Of a stretch of DNA of 64,000 bases, positions 9,251 to 17,965 are shown piece after piece. The position numbers and the translations under genes are program-made. Location: assembly GCF_000381925.1 (NCBI RefSeq), contig NZ_KB907307.1, forward strand, positions 4,092,001 to 4,156,000, given 5' to 3'. The notes beneath the pieces were generated by a model that made no database searches, was not told the DNA's origin, and saw only the letters and a list, made by a program, of their open reading frames with translations. The stretch is from Nocardia sp. BMG111209 (GTDB lineage Bacteria; Actinomycetota; Actinomycetes; Mycobacteriales; Mycobacteriaceae). Position 1 is the stretch's first letter; the number at the start of each line of letters is the position of its first letter.

Positions 9251-10156
9251 TCAGGGGCGGAGCACGATCTTGCCCGGGGTGTGGCCGTGTTCCAGATCGC
9301 GGTAGGCGTCCCGGACCAGGTCGAGCGGATAGACGGCGACGATGGGGATCTGCAGGGTGCCGGCGGCGACCAGATCGGCCAGGGCCGCGACCACGTCGAT
9401 GGTGCCGGCGGCGCCGTTGCCGTCGCTGCGGACGTGGTACTTCTCCACGGCGGCGAAATCGGCGATGGTGTCGATGCGTTCCGGTGCGACGCCGAGCCGT
9501 ACCGCGAGTTCGACGTAGCCGTCGCCGTGGGTGTCGATGAACGCGTCGAGATGCGGGAGCCGTTCGGCGAGGCCGTCACCGTAGGCGACCGGGGTCGCGC
9601 CGTACCCGCGCAGCCGGTCGTGGTTGGCGGGCCCGGCGATGGCGATCACCGTCGCACCGCGCTCACGCAGCAGTTGTACCGCGATCGAGCCCACGCCACC
9701 GGCCGCGCCGGATACCGCGACCACGTCGCCGGGTCCGGCGGATACCGCCCGTACGGTCGCGAACGCGGTGGTGCCCGCGACGTACAGCGAACCCGCTTCC
9801 TCCCAGGACAGCGCGGCCGGCTTCGGTGTGAGCTGTTCGAACGGCACCACGACATGCGTTGCCTGACTTGCCCGTTCGTCGGTGAAGCCGATCACCTCGG
9901 CGCCGGGGTCGAGCCCGCCGACCCCCGGGCCGACCGCGGCCACCCGGCCCGCGAAATCGCTGCCCTGCCCGGACGGGAACGTCGCGGGGAAGTAGTCGTG
10001 CAGCAGCCCCGCCCGGATCTTGGCCTCACCCGGATTGATCGCGGCCGCCACCACCTCGACGACCACCTGCCCGGGCCCGGGTACCGGATCCGGTACCTCG
10101 ACGACGTTCAGCACGTCGACATCGCCGTATCGATCGAACCTCACTGCGCGCGCCAT
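9251..10156 (-). CDS. Quinone oxidoreductase-like NADP-dependent alcohol dehydrogenase
   Basis: A 301-residue MDR-superfamily oxidoreductase. The GroES-like N-terminal domain is followed by the nucleotide-binding loop SGAAGGVGSIAVQLL (G150-G156) of a Rossmann fold. Catalytic and structural zinc ligands of true alcohol dehydrogenases are absent, which fits the zeta-crystallin/quinone reductase branch using NADPH. The ATG at 10156 gives the standard MARAVRFDRYG beginning. It is 86 bp upstream of the ABC ATPase on the same strand, but the spacing does not prove co-transcription. The substrate is not determinable. Confidence 0.9.
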   Translation of the reverse strand: MARAVRFDRYGDVDVLNVVEVPDPVPGPGQVVVEVVAAAINPGEAKIRAGLLHDYFPATFPSGQGSDFAGRVAAVGPGVGGLDPGAEVIGFTDERASQATHVVVPFEQLTPKPAALSWEEAGSLYVAGTTAFATVRAVSAGPGDVVAVSGAAGGVGSIAVQLLRERGATVIAIAGPANHDRLRGYGATPVAYGDGLAERLPHLDAFIDTHGDGYVELAVRLGVAPERIDTIADFAAVEKYHVRSDGNGAAGTIDVVAALADLVAAGTLQIPIVAVYPLDLVRDAYRDLEHGHTPGKIVLRP

Positions 10157-10274
10157 GGTTGCACCTCTCGGCTCGGAGGACCTCGTTCACCCGAATCGAA
10201 CCTACCCGGCCGGTCGGACATTCCCGGGCCGACGCACGCTCGCCGCCGAGCCGGTACTCACCGGCGGGACGCCG

Positions 10275-10625
10275 TCAGCGACCGGAGCCCATTCCGAACA
10301 CGTTGTGCTGCTCCATGATCCGAGCCGCCCAGCGCCGGACGCCGGGAATCGGCAGCAGCGGCACCGACAGCACCACGGCCGCCGCCGCCAGCCACGGCAG
10401 CAGAATCGCGGCGGTCTCGACGAGGATGTTCAGCAGCACGATCAGCGCGCACGGCAGTGCCAGCAGCCCGGCCAGCACCGCCGGAATCCAGGCGCGATCG
10501 TGGATCGCGGTCAGTCCGACCGCGCTGAACACCACCAGTCCGACCATCGCCGCGATCGCCACCGGAAAATCCAGCAGACGCACCATCCGGGTCCGCGTGA
10601 GTCCCGCGACCTGCCCCGAATCCAC
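10275..10625 (-). CDS. Small hypothetical membrane protein
   Basis: A 116-residue protein with three hydrophobic segments (about residues 18-38, 47-68 and 70-92) and a short hydrophilic C-terminus. The hydrophobic pattern and the good fit to the local codon bias argue for a real gene, although overlapping frames are open on both strands. The start is uncertain: the GTG at 10625 or the ATG at 10586 both keep all helices. No family was recognised. Confidence 0.55.
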   Translation of the reverse strand: MDSGQVAGLTRTRMVRLLDFPVAIAAMVGLVVFSAVGLTAIHDRAWIPAVLAGLLALPCALIVLLNILVETAAILLPWLAAAAVVLSVPLLPIPGVRRWAARIMEQHNVFGMGSGR

Positions 10626-10891
10626 TTATCCCACCTCGATGTCGTCTCGGCCGCGCCCACCCCGAACCTCGCACAGCACCGTCTTCGCGCACACCATACT
10701 GGGTGCCCCGGGGATCCGCAGTGCGTTACGGGAAGACCGGTCGGTCGAGCCGATCCGATTCGCTACGGATGTCGCGTTCTCGCGGTGGAGGTTTCGGCCA
10801 CCCGGGATCGGGGCCCGGAGCGGCGGTTGCCGGAGCGGATGCGCATGTGCACGAAACTTGTTGCCGTACCGTAACTTCGGTCTTCGCGAGC

Positions 10892-11764
10892 TCAGCCCGC
10901 CGCGGACAGGTGCACGGCGGCGCGGCGGGCGGCGATCAGCGTGTGCAGCGCGGCGGTGGCGATCTCGTCGACGGGTGTGACGACGACGAGGCTCTGGCCG
11001 GAATCGTCCTGGGCCGCGAAGTTGTCGTAGGCGACGGTCAGCTCGCCGGCCTCGGGGTGCCGGATCGTCTTGGTGCCGTGCGCGCGCTCGCGGACGGTGT
11101 GGTCGCCCCACCAGGTGGCGAATTCGGCACTGGCAGCGTTCAATTCGCCGATCAATGCCCGCAGACCCGCATCGGCGGGGTAGCGCGCCAGATTCACGCG
11201 GAGGTTGCCGACCGTCTCGCGCGCGATCCGGTCCCAATTCAGATGGGAGCAGCGGACGGCCGGATCCAGGAACAGGGTGCGGGCGGTGTTGGCGGCGAGC
11301 CCGGTGCCGAAGCCGGCGCCGAAAAGCGCTGCGGCGGCCTCGTTGTGGGCCAGGACGTCGAACCGATGGTCGACCACGTAACCGGGAAGTGCGACCAATC
11401 CTTCCAGGATCACGCGCAGCGACGGGCGCACGGCGGCCGGGGTGCGCACGGGCGGTGGCGCCTCGCCGCGGGCGATCAGATGCAGGTGGGTGCGCTCGAC
11501 CGGCGACAGTCGCAGCGCGTCGGCGATACCGTCGAGGACCGCCGAGCCGGGTGCGCCGACCCGGCCCTGTTCCAGCCGGATGTACCAGTCGATACTGACC
11601 GCCGCGAGTTCGGCCACTTCCTGCCGGCGCAGTCCGGGGGTGCGGCGGCGACCGGCGACCGGCAGCCCGATCTCCTCGGGCCGCACCCGGTTCCGCATGG
11701 CACGCAGGAACGAGCCCAGTTCCGTCTCGTGCCCGGCCGCGCTCACCGGACCATCATCTCCCAT
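10892..11764 (-). CDS. MmyB-like transcriptional regulator (XRE HTH + ligand-binding domain)
   Basis: A 290-residue regulator. The N-terminal helix-turn-helix (about 30-90) contains RTPGLRRQEVAELAAVS and WYIRLEQGR, the signature of the MmyB family. The following domain (about 105-270) is the PAS-like ligand-binding region that binds fatty acids in studied members; FDVLAHNEAAAALFG and NLRVNLARYP are typical. The frame is open 240 codons further upstream, but the ATG at 11764 directly precedes the conserved N-terminus. It is divergent from the PEBP lipoprotein gene with a 120-bp gap and may control it; many MmyB regulators act on a divergent oxidoreductase or transporter gene. Confidence 0.9.
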   Translation of the reverse strand: MGDDGPVSAAGHETELGSFLRAMRNRVRPEEIGLPVAGRRRTPGLRRQEVAELAAVSIDWYIRLEQGRVGAPGSAVLDGIADALRLSPVERTHLHLIARGEAPPPVRTPAAVRPSLRVILEGLVALPGYVVDHRFDVLAHNEAAAALFGAGFGTGLAANTARTLFLDPAVRCSHLNWDRIARETVGNLRVNLARYPADAGLRALIGELNAASAEFATWWGDHTVRERAHGTKTIRHPEAGELTVAYDNFAAQDDSGQSLVVVTPVDEIATAALHTLIAARRAAVHLSAAG

Positions 11765-11884
11765 CCCGATCCGCGCCGGTCGGCCGGGTGGCAGGCGGAA
11801 TACCAGGATGCACGCACCCTTCCGAGCGGTCCCAGTTGCCGAGACGATCGTTCCATCATCCGAAACGAAGCCCGAGGAGCAGCC

Positions 11885-12511
11885 GTGCGTCATCCGGCCC
11901 CCGTCACCGTCGTCATCGCCTCCGCGGCGATGGCCTTCACCGCCGCCGCGTGCGGGACCGGCGGCACCCCCGCCGCAACGTCCACCGGCACCGCCGCGGC
12001 GCCCACCGGCGAGTATGTCAGATCCGCGATACCCTCCGGCGCGGCCACTTTCCGGATCGACAGTCCGGATGTGCGTGACGGACAGAGCTTTCCGGCGGAC
12101 GAGTACGCCGGCTCGTTCGGTTGCACCGGCGCCGGGCACGCACCCCGGCTGCAATGGAGCGGCGCACCCGCGAGCACCCGCAGCTTCGCGGTGACCATGT
12201 TCGACCCGGACGCGCCGACCGGGGGCGGATTCCGGCACTGGCTGGCCTGGGATATTCCGGGCACGGCCGGTTCGTCGCCGGATTCCGTTGCCACGGCGGC
12301 GGTTTCGGGGACGAACGATGCCGGTGCGACCGGATATCAGGGTCCGTGCCCGCCGGCCGGCGATCCGGCCCATAAGTACCGGATCACCGTGCTGGCACTG
12401 GATGTCCCCACCCTGGGCCTGCCCGCGACCACCCCGCCGGCGCTCGCCGCCTTCTCGATGTACGGCCACATCGTCGGCGCCGCACATCTGACCGTCACCG
12501 CCCAGCGGTAG
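11885..12511 (+). CDS. YbhB/YbcL-family (PEBP-like) lipoprotein
   Basis: A 208-residue secreted protein. The N-terminal signal ends in TAAAC with the lipidation cysteine at residue 23. The mature part has the phosphatidylethanolamine-binding-protein fold motifs MFDPDAPTGGGFRHWLAWDIP and GPCPPAGDPAHKYRITVLALDV. The GTG at 11885 was chosen because a GAGGAG ribosome site lies at 11874-11879 and the signal peptide begins there. M. tuberculosis has related lipoproteins of this family; their role is unclear, with proposed ligand binding or inhibitor activity. It diverges from the MmyB-like regulator. Confidence 0.9.
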   Translation: MRHPAPVTVVIASAAMAFTAAACGTGGTPAATSTGTAAAPTGEYVRSAIPSGAATFRIDSPDVRDGQSFPADEYAGSFGCTGAGHAPRLQWSGAPASTRSFAVTMFDPDAPTGGGFRHWLAWDIPGTAGSSPDSVATAAVSGTNDAGATGYQGPCPPAGDPAHKYRITVLALDVPTLGLPATTPPALAAFSMYGHIVGAAHLTVTAQR

Positions 12512-12520
12512 CGAACCGGA

Positions 12521-13504
12521 TCAGAGGGTGACAACCTCGAGGTGCGCCGGGACCCGGAACCGCGCGTTCGGGTCGGCCGCGGCGACGGCCTTGCGCAGCG
12601 GCTCCAGTCCCCCGGCGTCCCGGGCGGGTTCACCCAGCGGGTAGTCGAAATCGTCCCAGTGCGTGGGCAATACGAGCCGCGGGTGGTTCAGCACGCGCAG
12701 CAGCCGGGCCACGTAGTCGTGCACCCGCGCGCCGCCGGCGGGGAGCAGCAGCACATCGGGGCGCAGTCCGGCCAGTTCCGATTCGATGTAGTTGGAACCA
12801 CCGAGGTTCAGCACGGCCGACCCGCTCGCGGTCACCTGATAGGCCAGGGTGCCACCCTCCACGAGGTCTGAGATCACCTGTGGCCGTGGTGGTTTCGCCG
12901 CCGGATAGCCGGGTCTGGTGCCGGGGTACGGGATCTGGGTGCGCGATCCGACCTCGGAGTGCAGCGAGCGCAGCACCCGGATCGAATATCCGTCGAAGTC
13001 CAGTTCCTCCCCGCCGGTGACCAGGGCGAGCTGATTCTCGGGGGCGCCGAGCGCGGCCATCAGGTTCAGATGGGTTTCGGTGCCCAGCACCGTCGCACCG
13101 GTGCGCTGGGCCAGATACGGGACGTCGGTGAGGTGGTCGTAGTGCCCGTGGGTCACCAGGATGTGGTCCGCGCGCAGCTGCCCGGAATCCAGGTACGAGT
13201 CGATCAAGGCGGTGTCCACCGACAGCGGTGACCGGGGGTCGGCGCCCTGGGGGGTGTAGGTCCCGGTCCGGAACCGGGTCAGCCACGGATCGATCAGCAC
13301 GGTCCGTGCGCCTGCCCGGATCTCCCAGCCGTTGTTCCCCCACCAGCGCACCGTGGCGCCGGAGGGTGCGGCGGTGGTGGTCGCTGGTCCGGCGGCCGGG
13401 CCGCCGGACGCGCACGCGGCGGCCAGAGTGGCCGCCGCCGCGAGCCCGGCGCCCAGCAGCGCGCGCCGGCTCGGGCCCGATCCGGGGAATATCTGCTCTG
13501 TCAT
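12521..13504 (-). CDS. Secreted UlaG-like metallo-beta-lactamase-fold protein
   Basis: A 327-residue protein with an N-terminal twin-arginine-like signal (SRRALLGAG at 12-20) ending in a lipobox-like AAAC with Cys31, so it is probably exported folded and anchored as a lipoprotein. The hydrolase domain begins at about residue 50. Its metal site is visible as VTHGHYDHLTD (H119, H121, D123, H124), with later NLGGSNY and PTHWDDF. This is the beta-lactamase superfamily domain 2 (UlaG/YtnP-like) branch that includes phosphodiesterases and lactonases. The ATG at 13504 begins the signal peptide. The gene is divergent from a LysR regulator 84 bp away. Confidence 0.9.
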   Translation of the reverse strand: MTEQIFPGSGPSRRALLGAGLAAAATLAAACASGGPAAGPATTTAAPSGATVRWWGNNGWEIRAGARTVLIDPWLTRFRTGTYTPQGADPRSPLSVDTALIDSYLDSGQLRADHILVTHGHYDHLTDVPYLAQRTGATVLGTETHLNLMAALGAPENQLALVTGGEELDFDGYSIRVLRSLHSEVGSRTQIPYPGTRPGYPAAKPPRPQVISDLVEGGTLAYQVTASGSAVLNLGGSNYIESELAGLRPDVLLLPAGGARVHDYVARLLRVLNHPRLVLPTHWDDFDYPLGEPARDAGGLEPLRKAVAAADPNARFRVPAHLEVVTL

Positions 13505-13561
13505 GGCAGCTACCGAAACACGGCGACGTCCGGGCCGTCCAAGACCGATCCGGCGGCGCGG

Positions 13562-13581
13562 CGATATCGAAAACGATATCG
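13562..13581. promoter_or_regulatory. Probable LysR operator: doubled CGATATCG palindrome
   Basis: Two copies of the 8-bp palindrome CGATATCG (13562-13569 and 13574-13581) are separated by AAAA. The pair lies 7 bp upstream of the LysR start and between two divergent genes, where LysR-type regulators usually bind. The whole element is nearly dyad-symmetric. The binding protein is inferred, not shown. Confidence 0.6.
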
Positions 13582-13588
13582 TCGCAGG

Positions 13589-14542
13589 GTGGACCCCCTG
13601 CGCAAGCTTCGCTACTTCGTCGTGGTCGCCGAGGAACGCCATTTCGGCCGGGCCGCCGAGCGGCTGGGGATCGCGCAGCCGCCGTTGAGCCAGCGGATCC
13701 GGGAACTGGAGCGGGATCTCGGCGCGCGGCTGTTCGACCGGGGACGCCGCGGTGTCGAACTCACCGAGGCCGGTCAGATCCTGCTCGCCGAGTCCCGTGA
13801 TCTGCTGGCCCGCTGGGATCGGGCGAGAACCCTGGTCGGCAAGGCACATCGGGGTGAGATGGACGCGTTGCGGGTGGGTGTGCCACCCGAGGTGCCCGGC
13901 CGGGTCCTGGCGGCGCTGCTCACCGGTTTCCGGCAGCGGTATCCGGAGGTGCGGCTGGATCTGCTGGAACTCAGTACCGCCGAACAGGTCCGGCTGCTCG
14001 GCGACGGCGAACTCGACGCCGGCCTGCTCCAGCATCCGATCGATGTGATCGGGCTGGAACTGGGTCCGGTGATCGAGACCCCGCTCGGCGTGGTGCTGCC
14101 GCGCGACTCGCCGCTGGCCGCCCGGCCGGAGCTCACCCTCGCCGACCTCGCCGGGGAGGGCCTGGTGCTGTTCCCGCGCGCGGCGGCGCCCGGACTGTAC
14201 GACACCACCCTGCGCACCTGCTGGGAGCACGGCTTCCGGCCGGCCCGGGTGGTCCATGCCCGCAACCCGGAATTCGTTCTGGGGCAAGTGCTCTCGGGCC
14301 AGGGTGTGGCCTTCGAACAGGGCACGGTGGCCCGCAAGGAGGCGCGGGCGGTGTGGCGGCCGCTGCACGGCGCCCCGCTGATCCGGCGGATGTCGGCGGC
14401 CTGGCCCGCGACGGTACCGCATCCGGCGGTGCGGCGGCTGGCCGAACTGATCGCGGAAGTGCTGGGGGCGGACGGGGTTTCGGAGCTGATGTCGGCTCCG
14501 GACGAGCCCCGTCCGTGGAACGCGGTCTTCGGGCGGTCGTGA
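13589..14542 (+). CDS. LysR-family transcriptional regulator
   Basis: A 317-residue LysR protein. The N-terminal winged helix-turn-helix (1-60) reads RHFGRAAERLGIAQPPLSQRI, and the effector-binding periplasmic-protein-like domain extends from about 90 to 295. The HTH resembles that of the CatM/BenM/AlsR-type subgroup. The GTG at 13589 gives the standard MDPLRKLRYFVVVAEE beginning. It is divergent from the UlaG-like hydrolase, its likely target, and the doubled palindrome just upstream is a candidate operator. Confidence 0.92.
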   Translation: MDPLRKLRYFVVVAEERHFGRAAERLGIAQPPLSQRIRELERDLGARLFDRGRRGVELTEAGQILLAESRDLLARWDRARTLVGKAHRGEMDALRVGVPPEVPGRVLAALLTGFRQRYPEVRLDLLELSTAEQVRLLGDGELDAGLLQHPIDVIGLELGPVIETPLGVVLPRDSPLAARPELTLADLAGEGLVLFPRAAAPGLYDTTLRTCWEHGFRPARVVHARNPEFVLGQVLSGQGVAFEQGTVARKEARAVWRPLHGAPLIRRMSAAWPATVPHPAVRRLAELIAEVLGADGVSELMSAPDEPRPWNAVFGRS

Positions 14543-14645
14543 ACGGCGTTCCACAGCTGGACGTGACCGCTCCCGGCCTCGTCGCACAGCCGCACCACCC
14601 CCCGCGACCGCACGACATCGGCTGTCCCGGCCGCACCGCACCTCG

Positions 14646-15527
14646 TCATCGGTTCGCCGCGGCGAGGCCGTGGCGCAACTGCTCCACCGCCTCGTACGCC
14701 GCCGCGCCGATCGCCCGATCCACATGCGGCAGACGCTGTTCCAGGGTTTCGGCCCGAGTGAACACCGCCACCGCATACCGGCCGCCGTCGGGATATTCGA
14801 CCACGCCGATCTCGTGCCGCAGTCCGGGCAGGGTGCCGGTCTTGCCCCACACCGCGACCGCGGGCGGGAAGGCCGCCGCGAGCCGATACCAGTTGACCTG
14901 CAAGCTCATCAGACCGCGCAGCCAACGGCAGACCTCCGGTGGCCCGGCCTCGTCGTGCGCGATCGCCGCGAGTAGCCGGGTCATCTCCCGCGGCGTACTC
15001 GCACTGGTACGCAACGGATCCAGCGCGCGCAGCCGGAAGACTTCCGCGGCGGACAGTTGCGGAAAGCGCCGGGCGAACTCGGCGGCATCGGCGGCGCCGA
15101 GATCCTCCGCCATGGTGTGCACGAGATCTCGTGGGGCGCCGACGATCCGGGTCCGGTGCAGGCCCAGCTCCCGTAACAGCGAGCGGACATTGTCCACGCC
15201 GACCCGGTCGAACAGCAGATCCGCGGCGGTGTTGTCGCTGACCGACAACGCGAGGTAGGCGGCATCACGCAGGCTCAGCTCCACGTCGTCGGCGCAGCCG
15301 GCCAGCCCGGTGCCGCCGAGGCGGGTGGCCGCGACCGCGCGGACCCGGTCGGCCGGGTCGAGTTGCCCTGCCGCCGCCTGCCGCCCGAACTCCAGTACCA
15401 ACGGCACCTTGACGATCGAGGCGAGGACCACGGGATCGTCCGCGCCCCAGTCGATCTCGGCGCCGGTGCCGAGACAGCGGGCGTGCAGCCGGCCGTGCAC
15501 CCCCGCTTGCTCGAAAACCGTTGTCAT
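14646..15527 (-). CDS. Class A beta-lactamase-like serine hydrolase, no signal peptide
   Basis: A 293-residue protein with the serine beta-lactamase/DD-peptidase fold. The three active-site motifs are present: SIVK (S37-K40), SDN (97-99) and KTG (229-231). Two features are unusual. There is no signal peptide, so the protein appears cytosolic, and no ExxLN omega-loop motif is visible between SDN and KTG, so the deacylating glutamate of class A enzymes cannot be located. It may therefore be an esterase or a penicillin-binding protein rather than an antibiotic-hydrolysing enzyme. The ATG at 15527 is 17 bp from the glyS stop on the same strand. Confidence 0.85.
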   Translation of the reverse strand: MTTVFEQAGVHGRLHARCLGTGAEIDWGADDPVVLASIVKVPLVLEFGRQAAAGQLDPADRVRAVAATRLGGTGLAGCADDVELSLRDAAYLALSVSDNTAADLLFDRVGVDNVRSLLRELGLHRTRIVGAPRDLVHTMAEDLGAADAAEFARRFPQLSAAEVFRLRALDPLRTSASTPREMTRLLAAIAHDEAGPPEVCRWLRGLMSLQVNWYRLAAAFPPAVAVWGKTGTLPGLRHEIGVVEYPDGGRYAVAVFTRAETLEQRLPHVDRAIGAAAYEAVEQLRHGLAAANR

Positions 15528-15544
15528 GCCACCGGATCCGGCGG

Positions 15545-16936
15545 CTAGGCCCCGATCAGCCGCTGGGCCAGATAGCCCTCGACCTGATCGAGCGCGATCC
15601 GTTCCTGCGCCATCGAGTCGCGCTCGCGGACGGTGACGGCCTGATCCTCGAGGGTGTCGAAATCGACCGTGATACAGAACGGGGTGCCGATCTCGTCCTG
15701 GCGACGATAGCGGCGGCCGATCGCGCCGGCGTCGTCGAAGTCGACGTTCCAGTTCCTGCGCAGCTGTGCCGCAAGGTCTTTCGCCTTCGGCGAGAGGTCG
15801 GCGTTGCGCGACAGCGGCAGCACCGCGGCCTTCACCGGCGCCAGGCGGCGGTCCAGGCGCAGCACCGTGCGCTTCTCCAGCGCGCCCTTGGCGTTCGGCG
15901 CCTCGTCCTCGTTGTAGGCGTCGATGAGGAAGGCCATCAGCGAGCGGGTGAGGCCGGCCGCGGGCTCGATCACGTACGGGGTGTAGCGCTCGTTGGTGTT
16001 CTGATCGAAGAAGCTCAGATCGCTGCCGGAGTGCTGCGAGTGCGTGGACAGGTCGAAGTCGGTGCGGTTGGCGACGCCCTCCAGCTCACCCCATTCGCTG
16101 CCCTGGAAGTGGAAGCGGTACTCGATGTCGACCGTGCGGGTCGAGTAGTGCGAGAGCTTCTCCTTCGGATGCTCGAACAGGCGCAGATTCTCCGGATCGA
16201 TGCCGAGGTCGGTGTACCAGGCGAACCGGGTGTCGATCCAGTACTGGTGCCACTGCTCGTCCTCACCCGGCTTGACGAAGAACTCCATCTCCATCTGCTC
16301 GAACTCGCGGGTGCGGAAGATGAAGTTGCCGGGGGTGATCTCGTTGCGGAAACTCTTGCCGATCTGCGCGATGCCGAACGGCGGCTTCTTGCGCGCGGTG
16401 GTCATCACGTTGGCGAAGTTCACGAAGATGCCCTGCGCGGTCTCCGGGCGGAGGTAGTGCAGGCCCTCCTCGGACTCGATCGGGCCGAGATAGGTCTTCA
16501 GCATCATGTTGAAGTCGCGCGGCTCGGTCCATTTGCCGACGGTGCCGCAGTCGGGGCAGCCGATCTGCTCCATCGACACGGTGTCCGGGTCGTCGACCTT
16601 GTTCTTCTCGGCGTAGGCCTCCTGCAGGTGGTCCTGCCGGTGCCGCTTGTGACAGTTCAGGCATTCGACCAGCGGGTCGTTGAACACCGCGACGTGGCCC
16701 GAGGCGACCCACACCGGCCGCGGCAGGATGATCGACGAGTCGAGGCCGACCACGTCGTCACGGCCGGTCACCATGGACCGCCACCACTGCCGCTTGATGT
16801 TCTCCTTCAGTTCGACACCGAGCGGGCCGTAGTCCCACGCCGACCGGGTGCCTCCGTAGATCTCGCCGCTGGGGTAGACCAGACCCCGGCGCTTGGCGAG
16901 ATTGGCGACGGTGTCGACCTTCGACTTGGGTGCCAC
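15545..16936 (-). CDS. glyS: Glycyl-tRNA synthetase (alpha2 type)
   Basis: A 463-residue class II synthetase that charges tRNA-Gly, exactly the length of the M. tuberculosis enzyme. Motif 1 lies in the [20 protein letters not shown] region, motif 2 in [20 protein letters not shown], motif 3 near [14 protein letters not shown]. Two CxxC pairs (CLNCHK and CPDCG) form the inserted zinc-binding module. The anticodon-binding domain occupies the last 120 residues. The GTG at 16936 was chosen because a GGGAGAG ribosome site lies upstream and it matches the known length; the open frame reaches 17170. It diverges from the smtB-furB operon, as in mycobacteria. Confidence 0.97.
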   Translation of the reverse strand: MAPKSKVDTVANLAKRRGLVYPSGEIYGGTRSAWDYGPLGVELKENIKRQWWRSMVTGRDDVVGLDSSIILPRPVWVASGHVAVFNDPLVECLNCHKRHRQDHLQEAYAEKNKVDDPDTVSMEQIGCPDCGTVGKWTEPRDFNMMLKTYLGPIESEEGLHYLRPETAQGIFVNFANVMTTARKKPPFGIAQIGKSFRNEITPGNFIFRTREFEQMEMEFFVKPGEDEQWHQYWIDTRFAWYTDLGIDPENLRLFEHPKEKLSHYSTRTVDIEYRFHFQGSEWGELEGVANRTDFDLSTHSQHSGSDLSFFDQNTNERYTPYVIEPAAGLTRSLMAFLIDAYNEDEAPNAKGALEKRTVLRLDRRLAPVKAAVLPLSRNADLSPKAKDLAAQLRRNWNVDFDDAGAIGRRYRRQDEIGTPFCITVDFDTLEDQAVTVRERDSMAQERIALDQVEGYLAQRLIGA

Positions 16937-17044
16937 GACTCGAGCTCTCCCTCTGGACGGTGTGGAAACGGCGATCCAGACCAGCGTAATGGCCTGCCCC
17001 TCGCGTGGTCGACGCAGTATCGGGGGACACGCCCCGGCCCGCTG

Positions 17045-17097
17045 TTGACATGCGAACCTGCGCATAACAATAATTGGCATCGATTTCCAATAAGGAG
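17045..17097 (+). promoter_or_regulatory. Promoter and zinc-operator region of smtB-furB
   Basis: A consensus -35 TTGACA (17045-17050) is followed after 18 bp by AATAAT (17069-17074), one mismatch from TATAAT. An imperfect inverted repeat, ATTGGCATCGATTTCCAAT (17073-17091), overlaps the start-site region and is a good candidate for autorepression by the ArsR protein. The ribosome site AAGGAG (17092-17097) lies 8 bases before the ATG. In M. tuberculosis the equivalent operon is repressed by SmtB in the absence of zinc. Confidence 0.7.
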
Positions 17098-17105
17098 TTG
17101 GTTCG

Positions 17106-17501
17106 ATGACCGCCGACAGTGGTGCTCCCGGGCGGCGCAGCCGTGTCGCCGTGGAGGCGCCCACGCCCATTCCCCACGATCCGTATCCCTATCGGGCGCC
17201 GTCGGCGCCGGCGGTACCGCCGCGCGGTGTGCTCGACAATGCCGGTGAGCTGCTCCGCGCGCTCGCCGCACCGGTACGCATCGCCATCGTGCTGCAACTG
17301 CGCGAATCGCCGCGCTGCGTGCACGAACTGGTCGACACCCTCGGTGTGACCCAGCCGCTGGTCAGCCAGCATCTGCGCATCCTCAAATCGGCGGGTGTCG
17401 TGCGGGGCGAGCGGACCGGTCGCGAGGTCATCTACGAACTGGTCGACGATCATCTGGCGCGCATCGTGGTCGACGCGGTCGCCCACGCCGAGGAAGGGTG
17501 A
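17106..17501 (+). CDS. smtB: ArsR/SmtB-family metal-sensing repressor
   Basis: A 131-residue ArsR-type repressor, the counterpart of M. tuberculosis Rv2358. The winged helix-turn-helix covers about residues 42-125, with [24 protein letters not shown] as recognition region. The C-terminal helix contains [17 protein letters not shown], where D, H, H and E side chains match the alpha5 zinc site of SmtB-like sensors. The first 40 residues are a Pro/Arg-rich extension. In mycobacteria the protein dissociates from DNA when zinc binds, turning on furB. The stop overlaps the furB start. Confidence 0.9.
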   Translation: MTADSGAPGRRSRVAVEAPTPIPHDPYPYRAPSAPAVPPRGVLDNAGELLRALAAPVRIAIVLQLRESPRCVHELVDTLGVTQPLVSQHLRILKSAGVVRGERTGREVIYELVDDHLARIVVDAVAHAEEG

Positions 17502-17935
17502 TCGTGCCGGACAACACGGGCACCTCGGAGAAGACCGTCGGCATCCGCAGCACCCGCCAGCGCACCGCCATCACGGCCCTCCTCGGCGATATCGACGGAT
17601 TCCGGTCCGCGCAGGAATTGCACGACGAGCTGCGCCGCCGCGGCGAGGGTATCGGCCTGACCACGGTCTACCGCACCCTGCAGTCGCTGGCCGAGGCGGG
17701 CATGGTGGACGTGCTGCGCACCGATTCGGGCGAATCGGTCTATCGGCAGTGTTCCAAGGGCCACCATCACCATCTGGTCTGCCGGCACTGCGGCTGCACG
17801 GTCGAGGTCGAGGGGCCGACCGTGGAGGCGTGGGCGGAGTCGGTGGCCGGTCAGCACGGCTTCATCGATATCAGCCACACCATGGAGGTCTTCGGTACCT
17901 GCCGCGACTGCGCGACCGAGCACAGATCCGTCTGA
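17498..17935 (+). CDS. furB: Fur-family zinc uptake regulator
   Basis: A 145-residue Fur-family repressor, equivalent to M. tuberculosis FurB/Zur (Rv2359). The winged helix lies in residues 15-85 (RQRTAITALLGDIDGFRSA, TTVYRTLQSLAEAG). The dimerisation domain carries GHHHHLVCRHCG and CRDCA; the CxxC pairs C95/C98 and C135/C138 form the structural zinc site. With zinc bound it represses uptake and ribosomal-paralogue genes in relatives. The GTG at 17498 overlaps the upstream TGA (GTGA) and has AGGAAGG just before it; GTG 17504 is an alternative. Confidence 0.93.
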   Translation: MIVPDNTGTSEKTVGIRSTRQRTAITALLGDIDGFRSAQELHDELRRRGEGIGLTTVYRTLQSLAEAGMVDVLRTDSGESVYRQCSKGHHHHLVCRHCGCTVEVEGPTVEAWAESVAGQHGFIDISHTMEVFGTCRDCATEHRSV

Positions 17936-17965
17936 CGCCGGGCTGCCGGATCGCGGACCGGCGGC

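Noticed and set aside
13505..14776. Long upstream extension of the UlaG-like hydrolase
   Set aside because: It would run antisense through the LysR gene; the twin-arginine-like signal at 13504 marks the start.
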